Below are positions 48,564 to 58,576 of a stretch of DNA of 64,000 nt, piece after piece; the first letter of the stretch is position 1; every line of letters begins with the position of its first letter. This stretch comes from Myxococcales bacterium. GTDB lineage: Bacteria > Myxococcota_A > Polyangia > Polyangiales > Ga0077539. The translations under genes were made by a program, and so were the position numbers. The notes below the pieces were generated by a model. The model saw only the letters and a list, made by a program, of their open reading frames with translations. It ran no database searches and had not been told where the DNA came from. The stretch lies in assembly GCA_016792845.1 (NCBI GenBank), contig JAEUKH010000022.1, positions 62,001 through 126,000 on the forward strand. Direction: 5' to 3'.

Positions 48564-49756
48564 CCGTCGGGGCCCTCGTCGCGGCGGCGTGGGCCCTCGC
48601 GCTCTGCGGCACCTTCGCGGTCGCGCTCTGGCGCTCCTTCGGAGGTCGCGGGGCCGCGGTTGTCGATCGGCAACCGATGAGAATGGCGCTCCTTCGGCCC
48701 TGCGCGGGGGCCGAGCCTTGGCTCGAAGCCAACCTCACCTCGCTCGACCCGGCCGCGCTCGGCCCGGGCGCCGTGGTGGTGTTCGGCGTAGCCTCGGCGA
48801 GCGACCCGGCCTGGCCCGTGTGCGCGGCCGCCGCCGAGACGCTCCGCGGGCGCGGGGTCGACGCGCGGGCCCTCGTCACGGGGGCTCAGGCGCCCAATAT
48901 GAAATCGGCCCAACTCGCCGCGATGGCGGCCGCGATCGGCGAGGTCGAGGTCATCGTCAACGCCGACAGCGATGTCGACCTCGGTTCGGTCGATTGGGGC
49001 GCCTGGCTCTCGCCCTTCAGGGCGTCGACGCGGCTCGGGGCGCGCTGGGTGCCGCCGGTCGAGGCGCCGGGGCTCACCTTGGGCGACCGCGCGTCCGAGG
49101 CGCTCCTCGCGGGCTCGCTGCACGCTTTTCCCATCTTGGCGGGGCTCGACCCTGGGGGGCTCGTGGGCAAGCTCGTGGCGCTCGACGCCGAGGCACTCAA
49201 ACGTGTCGGGGGCTTCGAGGCGCTGACCCATCACCTCGGCGAAGACATGGAGCTCGCCCGGCGCCTCCGAGCCGCGGGCTACGCCGTGAGCGCCATGCCC
49301 GGGGTGGCGCGGGCGCGGGTCTCGGGTCGGAGCCTCGCCGCGGTGAGGGCGCGGTACGCCCGCTGGGTGATGGTGATCCGCGCGCAACGCCCGGCGCTCT
49401 TGTGGAGCTACCCCGCGCTCTTCTTCGCGAGCGCGCTGGTGGTGCCGCTGTTGTCGGGGCTCGCCCTCGGGTGCCGCGGGCCGCTCGGGGCGGGTCTCGG
49501 CGCGCTGGCCCTCGGGCTCGCAACGCTGCGGTTGACCCTCGGCGCACGCGCGCGGGCCCTCGCCGGGCGCCCCCGGGGGCTCGTCGGGCTCGTGGTCGAT
49601 TGGGGGCTCTCCGAGGCCCTCCTGGCCGCGGCGTGGGCGTCGGCGCTTGGGCCCCGCGAGGTGGTGTGGCGCGGGCGACGGTTGCAGATCGACGCGGCGG
49701 GCGCGCTGCGCGGGGCGTCAGCCCGGGCCGAGGGCGCGGCGGGCCGTGAGGCGTGA
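48560..49756 (+). CDS. GT2/GT21-type glycosyltransferase, probable carotenoid glycosyltransferase (CruC-like)
   Basis: 398 residues. An N-terminal membrane helix is followed by a GT-A domain with LLRPCAGAEPWLEANLTSLD, metal-binding NADSDVD (136-140), catalytic GED (227-229) and the product-binding RYARW (265-269, the (Q/R)xxRW motif), then C-terminal membrane helices. This architecture is shared by ceramide glucosyltransferase-type enzymes and by CruC, which glucosylates hydroxylated carotenoids. Position directly after crtC argues for glycosylating the C-1 hydroxyl. The TTG start overlaps the crtC TGA. Its 3-prime end overlaps the convergent acyltransferase by 39 bases. Confidence 0.8.
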   Translation: MTVGALVAAAWALALCGTFAVALWRSFGGRGAAVVDRQPMRMALLRPCAGAEPWLEANLTSLDPAALGPGAVVVFGVASASDPAWPVCAAAAETLRGRGVDARALVTGAQAPNMKSAQLAAMAAAIGEVEVIVNADSDVDLGSVDWGAWLSPFRASTRLGARWVPPVEAPGLTLGDRASEALLAGSLHAFPILAGLDPGGLVGKLVALDAEALKRVGGFEALTHHLGEDMELARRLRAAGYAVSAMPGVARARVSGRSLAAVRARYARWVMVIRAQRPALLWSYPALFFASALVVPLLSGLALGCRGPLGAGLGALALGLATLRLTLGARARALAGRPRGLVGLVVDWGLSEALLAAAWASALGPREVVWRGRRLQIDAAGALRGASARAEGAAGREA

Positions 49757-50461
49757 GAGGAGCCGCTCGAAGAAGGCGCCGACGCGGTCGGGCGGGCGAC
49801 GGAGCACGGGCTCGTAGGCCGCGAGGGCGTCTGCGCAGAGCGCCGCGTCGATGCGGTCGAGGCCCGCGGTGACGGCGGCTTCGTGACGGGCGCGGGCCGC
49901 GGCGACGTCGCGCTCGGGCGCGAGGCAGGGGCCGATGTCAATCAGCAACTCGGGGTGTTCGGCGTGCCGAAACTCGTAGCGCAACGCCACCGGGACGGTC
50001 TGCGCCCGGGCCAGCCGCGCCACCTCGGCGCTGCCGCCGCGAAAGGCGAGCGGGCGCTCGGTGGGGCAGCGCTCGGCGCCCTGCGGGAAGATCCACACGG
50101 CCCGCTTCGGCGCGTTGAGGCACTTCACCGCGTAGCGCATGGCCCGCGCGCCATCGGCGGGGTCGTCGAGGTCGACGCCGAAGGCGCCCACGAGGGCGAA
50201 GAACGGGAGGCGGGTGAGGTTGCGCGCGTTCATCATCGCGTACCAGTCGCCCTCGATGACGTGGTTGGCGAGGTAGAGCGCGACCAGCGGATCCCACCAC
50301 GCGGTGTGGTTGCTGATGATCACCAGGGGGCCTTCGGCCGAGGCGCGGCGGAGGTGTTCGAGGCCCGCGATGCGCACCGCCGAGAAGGTCGCCGCCAGCC
50401 GCGCCCGCGCGTGGCCCGCGAACCAACGATTGAACCAACGGTGCTTGCGCGCGACGATCAT
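49718..50461 (-). CDS. PlsC-like acyltransferase, probable carotenoid-glycoside acyltransferase (CruD-like)
   Basis: 247 residues with the acyltransferase block NHTAWWD (51-57), WYAMMNARNLTRLPFFALVG and the substrate motif IFPQGAERCPTERPLAF in place of FPEGTRS. Family members transfer fatty acyl groups to hydroxyls; next to a glycosyltransferase and carotenoid enzymes, it most likely acylates the sugar, as CruD does in green sulfur bacteria. ATG at 50461 overlaps the cruA stop (ATGA), making it the last gene of the crtI-crtB-cruA operon. The chromosomal plsC at 6821-7567 is a separate, more canonical enzyme. Confidence 0.75.
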   Translation of the reverse strand: MIVARKHRWFNRWFAGHARARLAATFSAVRIAGLEHLRRASAEGPLVIISNHTAWWDPLVALYLANHVIEGDWYAMMNARNLTRLPFFALVGAFGVDLDDPADGARAMRYAVKCLNAPKRAVWIFPQGAERCPTERPLAFRGGSAEVARLARAQTVPVALRYEFRHAEHPELLIDIGPCLAPERDVAAARARHEAAVTAGLDRIDAALCADALAAYEPVLRRPPDRVGAFFERLLSRLTARRALGPG

Positions 50462-51896
50462 GACCGACCCAGGTTGCGCAAGAGCCCCGAGGCGACCTGC
50501 GCCCCCCAACGCGACACGCCCCGCGCCCCAAGCACGTCGAAGACCGACCCGTACACGGCCGGAAACTGACGGCTCGTGCGGTGCAGAAAGCGCACAAAAT
50601 CAGCCCCGCTCATCTCGTCGCGGAGGAGCTGCTGGTAGGGCCGCTCGCCCATCGCCGCGAGGGTGCCGAAGGCCGCGTCGAGGAGGGCGTTGAGGGCGTG
50701 CGGGTCGCCGTCGGGGCGGGCGATCATGTGGGCGAGGGCTCCCGTGCCGGCGTGCAAGGGCGTGTCGTCGACCACGGTGTCGAGGCGATCGAGCGCCGCG
50801 GGGCCGTCGAAGAGGGCGCGGGCGATGGCCCGCGAGGCGCCCTCGAACGAGCGCAGGGTCGCGCCAAACCCGCAGTAGGTGAGCGGAGATTGTCGGGCCG
50901 CCGCGTCGCCCACGAGCACCACCCGCGGCGACGGGCGACGGGGCGGGGGGCTCAGCCGAGACCAGCCTGGGATGATGCCGAAGGTCGGGCGCGCGAGGCG
51001 CACGGCGCCGGTCTTGTAGCGCGGCAGGGTGTCGAAGAAGCGCGCGTAGAGATGCATGAGCGCGTGGGGGCCGACGCGCTCGGTGCGGTCGTAGTAGAAG
51101 AGGTACACGGTGGTCTCACCGGGCCTCCCGGGGAAGGCCTCCCAGACGTGCTGCCGACCCGCCTCGACGTCTTCGGTGCTCACCAGGATCTCGCCCACCT
51201 TGGGGTCGATCTGCGTCGGCCCGCCGCCCACGTCGATGCCCGTGACGACCCCGCCGACGGTCGGGCAGAGGAGGTCGGTGGTGCACGATGGGCTCGACGC
51301 GCCGCGGGCGTCGATCATGAGCCGCGCGGTGACCCGTCGAGGCGCGCCGAGGTGGTCAAAATCGAGGGCGATGGCGCTCGGGCCGGCGCCGTGCCCGCGC
51401 AGCGCGTGCTGGTCGTAGAAGTGCACCCCCGCGGCCTCGGCGTGGCGACGCAGCGCGCGCAAGAGGGCCCCGGCGTCGACCGCGTGGTCGAGCACGTCGG
51501 TGACCTCGTGACGGGCGCCGCCGAACCACTGGCAGAAGCCGCGCTCGTAGCGGGCCACGATGAGGGCTTCGAGGTCGGTCTCAGACAAGACCGCGGCGCG
51601 GGTGAGGGCCGAGAGCTCGCGGCGCGAGGCGTTCCACTCGCGGTGGGTGGTGCCGGCGCGGGCGCGTTCGAAGACCGCGGTTTTGAGCCCCAAGCGCGCG
51701 AGCATGGGGGCGTAGACGATCGAGAGCCCACCCCCGACGAGGGCCACGTCGTAGTCGGCCGTCGCCTGTCGATCGGGCGCCGCCACGGCGGCGTCGCGGG
51801 GCGCCACGCTGCGCTGCGCGTCGAGGTGTTCGAGGCGCTCGAAGAGCTCGGGGCCCCCGGCGTCGCGCACCCGGTCTCGTGCGTGTTCGAGGGCGC

Positions 51897-51900
<4 letters not shown>
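50458..51900 (-). CDS. cruA: CruA/CruP-type lycopene cyclase
   Basis: 480 residues; an FAD-fold enzyme with VALVGGGLSIVYAPMLARLG (53-72), the very conserved AGTTHREWNASRRELSALT, GEILVSTEDVEAGRQHVWEA and VLVGDAAARQSPLTYCGFGA. These are signatures of CruA/CruP cyclases, a cyclase class known from green sulfur bacteria and cyanobacteria. It should close a beta-ring on lycopene or a hydroxylated derivative. Myxococcus instead uses a small heterodimeric cyclase (CrtYc/CrtYd). GTG start overlaps the crtB stop (GTGA). Cyclization of only one end is inferred from the presence of crtC and crtD. Confidence 0.85.
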
Positions 51901-52824
<924 letters not shown>

Positions 52825-52841
<17 letters not shown>

Positions 52842-54351
52842 CGGCGATCACCGTATCGAGCACCTTGGCCGACGAGAGCACGCCAGGCATCCCCGCGCCG
52901 GGGTGGGTGCCCGCTCCCACGAAGTAGAGCCCCTCGATGTCTTCGCTCGCGTTGTGAGGCCGAAAATAAGCCGATTGTGTGAGCACGGGCTCGAAGCTGA
53001 AGGCCGAGCCCTTGAACGACAAGAGGTTGTCTTGAAAATCTTGCGGCGTCAGCAGGCGGCTCGTCGCGAGGTTCTCTTCGAGCGCGGGCATCACCGTGCG
53101 CGAGAGGTGCTGCGCGACCCGCTGGCGGTAGGCCTCGGCGCGCTTCGACCAGTCGATGCCCGCGTCGAGGTGCGGTACCGGTGAGAGCACGTAGAAGGCG
53201 TCGCAGCCTTCGGGCGCCATCGACGGGTCGGTGGCCGTCGGGCGATGGAGGTAGAGCGAGAAGTCGTCGGCCAGCACCTTGCGTTCGAAGATGTCGTCGA
53301 GGAGCCCCTCGTAGCGCGGGCCGAGCATGATGGTGTGGTGGGCCACCGCGTCGTATTTCTTCTTCGTCCCGAAGTACCAGACGAAGAGCGACATTGAGTA
53401 GCGGGCCTTCTCGATGCGGGCGTCGGTCCAGACGCGGCGGGCCTCGGGAGCGACGAGGTAGCGCAGCGTCCACGCGGCGTCGGCGTTTGAGACCACGAGG
53501 TCGGCGGCGATGCGCTCGCCCGAGCTCAGCTCGACGCCCCGCGCGCGGCGCTGCTCGACGATGATCTTTCGCACCTCGGTGTTGAGCCGTACCGCGTTGC
53601 CTTGGCCCTCGATCAGCCGCACAAGCCCGCTCACGAGCTGCCCCGTCCCCCCCATGGGGAAGTGAACGCCCCATTTGCGCTCAAGAAACGCGATCAGCGT
53701 GTAAATCGACGTCGTACTGAAGGGGTTGCCGCCCACGAGGAGCGGGTGAAACGACAGCACCTGCCGCAGCCGCTCGTCTCTCACAAACTTCGACACCAGC
53801 CCGTACACCGTGCGGTAGCTCTCGAGCTTCACCATGTCGGGCGCGATCTTGAGCATGTCGGTCCAGCGGCCGAAGGGCACGTGCGCGAGGCGCTCAAAGC
53901 CGACCTTGAAAATGGCCTCGCTCGAACGCACAAAGCGCTCGTACCCCTCGACGTCGCCCGGCGCGAGCTTCGCCACCTCGCGGCGCATCGCCTCAGGGTC
54001 GCCCGTGTAGTCAAACTCCCCGCCGTCGTGAAAGCGAATGCGGTAAAACGGAGTCACCGGTCGCATGTCTACGTCGTCAGCCATGTTCTTGCCGCAGAGC
54101 GCCCACAGCTCCTCAAACAAGAAGGGCGCCGTCACCACCGTCGGCCCCGCGTCGAAGACGAAGCCGTCTTGGCGGTGCACGTACGCACGCCCGCCCGGCG
54201 CATCGAGCTTGTCGAGCACCGTCACCCGGTAGCCCCGCGCCCCGAGCCTGATCGCCGCCGCGAGGCCGCCGAAGCCCGCCCCGATCACCACCGCGTGAGG
54301 GCGCCCGTCGTGGCCCGGTGACGCTGAACCCGATGTGCTGCCTGCTTCCAT
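52825..54351 (-). CDS. crtI: Phytoene desaturase
   Basis: 508 residues. FAD-binding VVIGAGFGGLAAAIRLGARG, followed by LDKLDAPGGRAYVHRQDGFV, FDAGPTVVT, and the C-terminal bacterial desaturase signature FVGAGTHPGAGMPGVLSSAK. It carries out stepwise desaturation of phytoene toward lycopene. ATG at 54351 is chosen for AGGA 8 bases upstream; a TTG at 54375 is an unlikely longer start. It is first in a four-gene operon, and its promoter region is shared with the divergent B12 photoreceptor gene. The gene is more canonical than the crtD-like paralog. Confidence 0.93.
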
Positions 54352-54370
54352 TGACGTTTCCTGTGGGTGA

Positions 54371-54394
54371 TACAAAGATTAGACAAACATTGTA
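54371..54394. promoter_or_regulatory. Candidate CarH/LitR operator between crtI and the photoreceptor gene
   Basis: TACAA (54371-54375) and TTGTA (54390-54394) form an inverted repeat, with ACAA-ACA-TTGT (54383-54393) nested inside. TGTACA-like elements are typical of CarH/LitR targets. Its place 20-43 bases before crtI suits repression in the dark. Confidence 0.55.
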
Positions 54395-54433
54395 CATTCG
54401 CGAGAGTATCGCAGAATGCGAGACGGTGAGACG

Positions 54434-55351
54434 ATGAGCGAGCGCGACAGTCGTTACCGCATCAACGTGGTGGCCGAGATGACCGGGGTGCCCGCGCCGA
54501 CGCTCCGCGCGTGGGAGCGGCGGTACGGCATCCCGACGCCCTCTCGCACCGCCGCGGCGTATCGGTTGTACAGCGACCGCGACGTGGCGATGGTGCGCAA
54601 ACTGCGCGACCTCTGCGCGGGGGGCCTCTCGATCGCCGAGGCCGCGCAGATGGTGTTGAAGGGCGAGGCAGACACGTTCATCGAGGCTCCTGGTCACTTA
54701 GATGCCTTCGAGGCGGCGACCCGTCGCATCGTCGCCGCGGTGATCGCGTTTGACCCTGACCTGCTCGAGCGCGAGGTCTCTCGCGCGGTGTATCTGGGCT
54801 CGGCGGTGACGGTGTTCGAGCAGGTGCTCGGGCCCGTGATGCGGCAGGTGGGTGATCTCTGGCATGCGGGCACCCTCTCGGTGGCGCAAGAGCACCTCGC
54901 GTCGGAGGTGGTGGGCAGCGTGGTGCGGGCCCTGTCGCGGCTCGTCCAGCCGCCGGCGCCCTCGCGGCGCGTGCTGCTCGCGGCCTTCGAAGACGAAGAG
55001 CATGTGTTGGGGCTCTACGGGGTCGCGATCAGGCTCGCGTCGTGGGGCATCCGCAGCGTCGACCTCGGCGCGCGGACGCCGCCCGAAGCGCTCGCCGACG
55101 CGGTCGCGCGGCTCAGCCCCGATGCGGTCGCGCTCACCCTCACCATCGCGCTACGCCCCGAGCGCGCCGCGGCGACCCTTGAGCGCTACGCCCAGGCCTG
55201 CGCGGGGGTGCCATGGTTTGTGGGCGGCGCCGGCGCGGCCGCGGTGGCGACGCGGGTCGAGCGGCTCGGCGGCGTGGTGCTCGCGGGCGAGGCCGCGACG
55301 CTGCGGGCGGCGATCGAACAGGCGCTTGCCGTGAAGCCGCAACGACCGTAG
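54434..55351 (+). CDS. carH: CarH/LitR-type MerR regulator, B12-dependent photoreceptor
   Basis: 305 residues. A MerR-type winged helix (YRINVVAEMTGVPAPTLRAW, ERRYGIPTPSR, about 8-75) is followed by a helical bundle with the CarH signature W-x9-EH (W143...E153-H154 in LWHAGTLSVAQEHLAS). A cobalamin-binding Rossmann domain holds the lower-ligand motif ExHxxG as EEHVLG (H190), then SVDLGARTPPEAL. Known relatives bind adenosylcobalamin, repress carotenogenesis in the dark and release DNA on light. ATG at 54434 is preferred. Divergent from crtI across an 82-base gap with an inverted repeat. Confidence 0.88.
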   Translation: MSERDSRYRINVVAEMTGVPAPTLRAWERRYGIPTPSRTAAAYRLYSDRDVAMVRKLRDLCAGGLSIAEAAQMVLKGEADTFIEAPGHLDAFEAATRRIVAAVIAFDPDLLEREVSRAVYLGSAVTVFEQVLGPVMRQVGDLWHAGTLSVAQEHLASEVVGSVVRALSRLVQPPAPSRRVLLAAFEDEEHVLGLYGVAIRLASWGIRSVDLGARTPPEALADAVARLSPDAVALTLTIALRPERAAATLERYAQACAGVPWFVGGAGAAAVATRVERLGGVVLAGEAATLRAAIEQALAVKPQRP

Positions 55352-55405
55352 ACGCATCGCATGAGAGAGCGCGCAGGGTCGCGACGCTCACGCGAAGGTG
55401 CCGTG

Positions 55406-56005
55406 ATGAAGCTGCGTGTCTGGCTTGGCTTTGTAGTGTCGAGTCTCTGTGCGTCGACGGTGTCGGCCGATCCGCCCGAGCCGCCGACGAGCCACATGCC
55501 CGGGGTCGGCAACGAGCGCCCGCGGGCGCCCGAGTTCAACCTCGAAGGCACGAGCGGCGCCCACCGAAGGCTGCGCGACTACGCGGGCCGCGTGGTGATC
55601 TTGATCTACGAAGACCGCGACTCGAACACGCAGAACGAGCCCCTCAAGCAAGAGCTCGGCGAGCACGCCCGCGCCACCGACATGACCCGCGACGTCGCCG
55701 TGGTGCCCGTGGCGAACCTCTCGGGCTACAACTTCTGGCCCGCCCGCGGCTTCGCCCGCGACGCCGTGGTCGACATCGCGCGCCAGCAGAACCTCGAAAT
55801 TCTCATCGACTGGTCGAACAGCATGGCCGAGAGCTACCGCTTCAGGCCCCACGTCAGCTACGTGATGCTGCTCGACCGCGCGGGGCACGTGCTCTTCCGC
55901 CACGCCGGGCCCCTCGGCGCGCCGGTGCGGCAGCACTTCTTCTCGCTCGTGAGCCGCAGCATCGCGGCCCCTCGCGCGCAAGAGACCGCCCAGCGCACGC
56001 CCTGA
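55406..56005 (+). CDS. Exported thioredoxin-fold protein lacking the CxxC motif
   Basis: 199 residues. A signal peptide (LRVWLGFVVSSLCASTVSAD) is followed by a region resembling peroxiredoxin/YtfJ-like proteins: LEGTSGAHRRLRDYAGRVVI, LIYEDRDSNTQNEPLKQELG, and after the helix YVMLLDRAGHVLFRH. Where thioredoxins have CxxC, this one reads YEDRDSN, so redox activity is unlikely. It lies 54 bases after carH on the same strand, but nothing links it to carotenoid control. Start chosen for the signal peptide. Confidence 0.65.
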   Translation: MKLRVWLGFVVSSLCASTVSADPPEPPTSHMPGVGNERPRAPEFNLEGTSGAHRRLRDYAGRVVILIYEDRDSNTQNEPLKQELGEHARATDMTRDVAVVPVANLSGYNFWPARGFARDAVVDIARQQNLEILIDWSNSMAESYRFRPHVSYVMLLDRAGHVLFRHAGPLGAPVRQHFFSLVSRSIAAPRAQETAQRTP

Positions 56006-56020
56006 GCCGCCCCCAAAGGC

Positions 56021-56314
56021 TCAGCCGCCCATCGCCGCGCGCTTGGCGCGGAGCACTTCAACAAACGCACGACGCTCAAGCACGAGGGCCCCCAAGGCCG
56101 CCGCGCGGGCGATGTAATGCCCCGCCAGGTCGTGGTGCTCGCGGTACGTGCCCGGGCTCTGGATCGGCGCGAAATCAATGCCGAGGCGCTGCGCGAAGGC
56201 GCCGAGCTCAAGCCGACCCGGCTCGCCCGCAAGGTCTGAGATGAGGTGACACGACGGGCCCCAGCGACGGTTGAAGTCACCGCCCCAGTCGCGGGGGGCA
56301 TCCATCACGATCAT
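56021..56314 (-). CDS. DUF4031-domain protein
   Basis: 97 residues: MIVMDAPRDWGGDFNRRWGP, CHLISDLAG, LELGAFAQRLGIDF, then HYIARAAALGALVLERRAFV. This matches the small DUF4031 family of unknown role (pattern V-x-D, W, S/A-D, L-x-x-F-A-x-x-L-G, H-Y, A-x-x-x-G-A). The frame is open far upstream through the tRNA gene, but ATG at 56314 is the natural start. Downstream of tRNA-Leu by 49 bases. Confidence 0.65.
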   Translation of the reverse strand: MIVMDAPRDWGGDFNRRWGPSCHLISDLAGEPGRLELGAFAQRLGIDFAPIQSPGTYREHHDLAGHYIARAAALGALVLERRAFVEVLRAKRAAMGG

Positions 56315-56363
56315 GGCGCGCTCACTGAGGGTGAGAAATGCGCGATATCGCTGAGAATCAAGA

Positions 56364-56451
56364 TGGTACCAGAGACCGGGGTCGAACCGGTACGAGGGGT
56401 AACCTCGGCGGATTTTGAATCCGCTGCGTCTGCCAATTCCGCCACTCTGGC
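56364..56451 (-). tRNA. tRNA-Leu (anticodon CAA)
   Basis: On the minus strand the acceptor arm GCCAGAG pairs with CTCTGGT (one G-U), followed by discriminator A and an encoded CCA. The D arm has TGGCGGAATTGGCAGACGC, the anticodon loop reads ATTCAAAATC with CAA, and the T arm contains GGTTCGACCCC. The long variable arm (GAGGTTACCCCTC) marks a class II tRNA. Length 88. Confidence 0.95.
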
Positions 56452-56472
56452 CCTGCCTTGCGGGCGGAGCGA

Positions 56473-56501
56473 GTGGTACAAGACTCGCCCCCCGGAGGCA
56501 A
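56473..56501 (-). promoter_or_regulatory. Candidate tRNA-Leu promoter
   Basis: On the minus strand TTGCCT (56501-56496) and TACCAC (56478-56473) with a 17-base spacer, about 22 bases before the tRNA 5-prime end. Confidence 0.4.
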
Positions 56502-56582
56502 GAATGAAACGACATCGTCGCCGCGAAATGCCTTGAATCAAAGGCGTTGTAGGGTGGGTGTCAGAATTCGCGAAGAGGGGTG

Positions 56583-56611
56583 TTGACGGGGCGAAGAGGC
56601 GGGTGTTAGAC
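56583..56611 (+). promoter_or_regulatory. Promoter of the rplV ribosomal operon
   Basis: TTGACG at 56583-56588, a 17-base spacer and TTAGAC at 56606-56611. A leader of about 135 bases follows, with hairpin GGGACAGCA/TGCTGCCC near 56629-56647 and a short ORF before rplV. Confidence 0.55.
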
Positions 56612-56664
56612 ACCGCGCCCTCCCGACCGGGACAGCAGGTGCTGCCCTCAAGGAGAACACTTCT

Positions 56665-56715
56665 ATGTTGGTGGCTGCGCCCAAGCGGGTGAACGCACTG
56701 ACAAGACCCCGCTGA
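56665..56715 (+). CDS. Short leader ORF upstream of rplV
   Basis: 16 codons (MLVAAPKRVNALTRPR) with a near-perfect AAGGAG (56650-56655) nine bases upstream, in the leader of the ribosomal operon. It ends 39 bases before rplV. The strength of the ribosome site suggests it is translated; it might couple operon expression to ribosome state. It could also be chance. Too short for homology claims. Confidence 0.35.
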   Translation: MLVAAPKRVNALTRPR

Positions 56716-56754
56716 CCAGCATCGCGGTCACGGGAGACGGAAAGCCGAACGACC

Positions 56755-57177
56755 ATGGAGAGCACAGCGACCGCGCGGTTTGCGCGCATCGCGCCTAGGA
56801 AGGCGCGCACCGTGGTGAACCTCGTTCGAGGCCGGAAGGTCTCCGAGGCCATCAACCTGCTCATGTTCACCCGGAAGTCGGCGGCGCCGATCGTCCGGAA
56901 GGTGATTGAGTCGGCCCTCGCCAACGCCAAGCACAGTGACGCGACCGTCGACATCGACGGGCTCTACGTCTCGGTGTGCCAGGTTGACAAGGGGCCGAAC
57001 AAGAACGCTCGTCGCTGGCGCCCGCGCGCTCAGGGCCGTGCCACCCGCGTGACCAAGGGCATCAGCCACATCGCGATCACCCTCACCGACCAGCCGCCGC
57101 CTTCGAAGAAGAAGAACGCGCCGAAGCAGGCCGAAGCCACCGAGACCGCACCGGCCGAAGCCGGCGCCCAGGGTTGA
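56755..57177 (+). CDS. rplV: 50S ribosomal protein uL22
   Basis: 140 residues. [30 protein letters not shown] and [19 protein letters not shown] are classic uL22 blocks; the beta-hairpin loop with [10 protein letters not shown] lines the exit tunnel. A charged Lys/Ala/Glu tail of about 28 residues extends the usual end. It is the first ribosomal gene of the operon here: rpsJ, rplC, rplD, rplW, rplB and rpsS, which normally precede it, are not upstream. Confidence 0.97.
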   Translation: MESTATARFARIAPRKARTVVNLVRGRKVSEAINLLMFTRKSAAPIVRKVIESALANAKHSDATVDIDGLYVSVCQVDKGPNKNARRWRPRAQGRATRVTKGISHIAITLTDQPPPSKKKNAPKQAEATETAPAEAGAQG

Positions 57178-57181
57178 TACA

Positions 57182-57886
57182 ATGGGACAGAAGGTTCATC
57201 CGTATGGGTTCCGGCTCGGGGTCATCAAGACCTGGAGCTCGAAGTGGTTCGAAGAGAAGAGCTACGCGACGTGGCTCCACGAAGACCTCACCCTCAAGCG
57301 TGTGGTGAAAGAGCACCTCGCCAACGCTGGCATCGCGGGCATCGAGATCGAGCGCGCCGCGGCCAAGGTGAAGGTCGTCGTCTACACCGCCCGCCCCGGC
57401 ATCGTGATCGGCAAGGGCGGCAAGGGCGTCGAAGAGCTCAAGAAGGGCAAGCCCGCTGAGCGCAAGGGCGCCGCCCCCTTCCGCGGTCTCATGGCCTACA
57501 CCAAGGCCGGCGCAGACGACATCGTCATCGATGTGCAAGAGATTCGTAAGCCCGACACCAACGCGCAGCTCGTGGCCGAGACCGTGGCGACGCAGCTCGA
57601 GCGCCGGGTGTCGTTCCGCCGCGCGATGAAGAAGGCCGTGTCGTCGGCGATGAAGCTCGGCGCCAAGGGCATCCGCATCCGCTGCGCGGGCCGTCTCGGC
57701 GGCGCTGAAATGTCACGCGTCGAGAGCTACCGCGAGGGTCGCGTGCCGTTGCACACGCTCCGCGCCGACATCGAATACGGGATTGCCGAGGCGCACACGA
57801 CCTACGGGTCGATCGGCGTCAAGGTGTGGCTCTTCAAGGGTGAGGTTCTTCCGCAGAAGAAGCGTCGCCCGGTCGCTGGCCGCTGA
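57182..57886 (+). CDS. rpsC: 30S ribosomal protein uS3
   Basis: 234 residues. [20 protein letters not shown] is the universal start; the KH domain has [13 protein letters not shown] and [37 protein letters not shown] and [12 protein letters not shown] close the protein. Between the KH GxxG loop and the following strand there are about 14 more residues than in E. coli S3 (around [19 protein letters not shown]). It binds mRNA at the entry channel. Four bases after rplV. Confidence 0.97.
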   Translation: MGQKVHPYGFRLGVIKTWSSKWFEEKSYATWLHEDLTLKRVVKEHLANAGIAGIEIERAAAKVKVVVYTARPGIVIGKGGKGVEELKKGKPAERKGAAPFRGLMAYTKAGADDIVIDVQEIRKPDTNAQLVAETVATQLERRVSFRRAMKKAVSSAMKLGAKGIRIRCAGRLGGAEMSRVESYREGRVPLHTLRADIEYGIAEAHTTYGSIGVKVWLFKGEVLPQKKRRPVAGR

Positions 57887-57911
57887 GCCACAGTAGAGAT
57901 CGAGGGACACC

Positions 57912-58325
57912 ATGCTTTCTCCGAAGAGGACAAAGTTCCGCAAGCAGCAGAAGGGCAACCTCAAGGGCACGGCGTACCGTGGCTCTGACGTGTCGTTCGG
58001 CGACTTCGCGTTGCAGGTTACCGAGGGCGGATACGTGACGGCGCGTCAGATCGAAGCCGCTCGTATGGCCATCACCCGTCACGTCAAGCGTGCGGGCAAG
58101 CTCTGGATTCGGGTCTTCCCCGATAAGCCGATCACCAAGAAGCCCCTCGAGACCCGCATGGGTCACGGCAAGGGCAACGTCGAAGAGTGGGTCGCCGTGG
58201 TGAGCCCCGGCCGCGTGCTCTACGAACTCGGTGGCGTGCCCGAAGACATCGCCCGCGAAGCCTTCCGTCTCGCGACGCACAAGCTCCCGCTGTCGGCGAA
58301 GTTCCTTACCCGGGCCATTGGCTGA
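57912..58325 (+). CDS. rplP: 50S ribosomal protein uL16
   Basis: 137 residues: [57 protein letters not shown] and [11 protein letters not shown], full normal length. It helps position tRNA at the A site. Preceded by GAGGGAC and spaced 25 bases from rpsC. Confidence 0.97.
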   Translation: MLSPKRTKFRKQQKGNLKGTAYRGSDVSFGDFALQVTEGGYVTARQIEAARMAITRHVKRAGKLWIRVFPDKPITKKPLETRMGHGKGNVEEWVAVVSPGRVLYELGGVPEDIAREAFRLATHKLPLSAKFLTRAIG

Positions 58326-58342
58326 GAGAGAGACAAAGCGTC

Positions 58343-58576
58343 ATGGCAAAGGGTAACACTGCTGCTGATCTGCGTAGCAAGAGCTCAGAAGAGCTCGCGC
58401 AGTTCATTCAGACCGCTCAGAAAGACTTGGTCGCTGCGCGGTTTCAGAACTACACGAACCAGCTCAACGACACGAGCAAGGTCACCAAGCTCCGTCGCGA
58501 CATCGCGCGGGCGCTGACGATCCAGACCGAGCGTGCTCGGGCCAACACGGCCAGCGCCTCGAAGGGTGAAGGCTGA
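58343..58576 (+). CDS. rpmC: 50S ribosomal protein uL29
   Basis: 77 residues. [20 protein letters not shown], then [20 protein letters not shown] and [16 protein letters not shown], the two-helix uL29 pattern (L-R-x-K-S-x-E-E-L; F-x-x-x-x-x-Q; R-R-x-I-A-R). Sits at the polypeptide exit. A longer frame upstream is only a shadow of rplP. The stop overlaps rpsQ start (TGATG). Confidence 0.94.
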   Translation: MAKGNTAADLRSKSSEELAQFIQTAQKDLVAARFQNYTNQLNDTSKVTKLRRDIARALTIQTERARANTASASKGEG

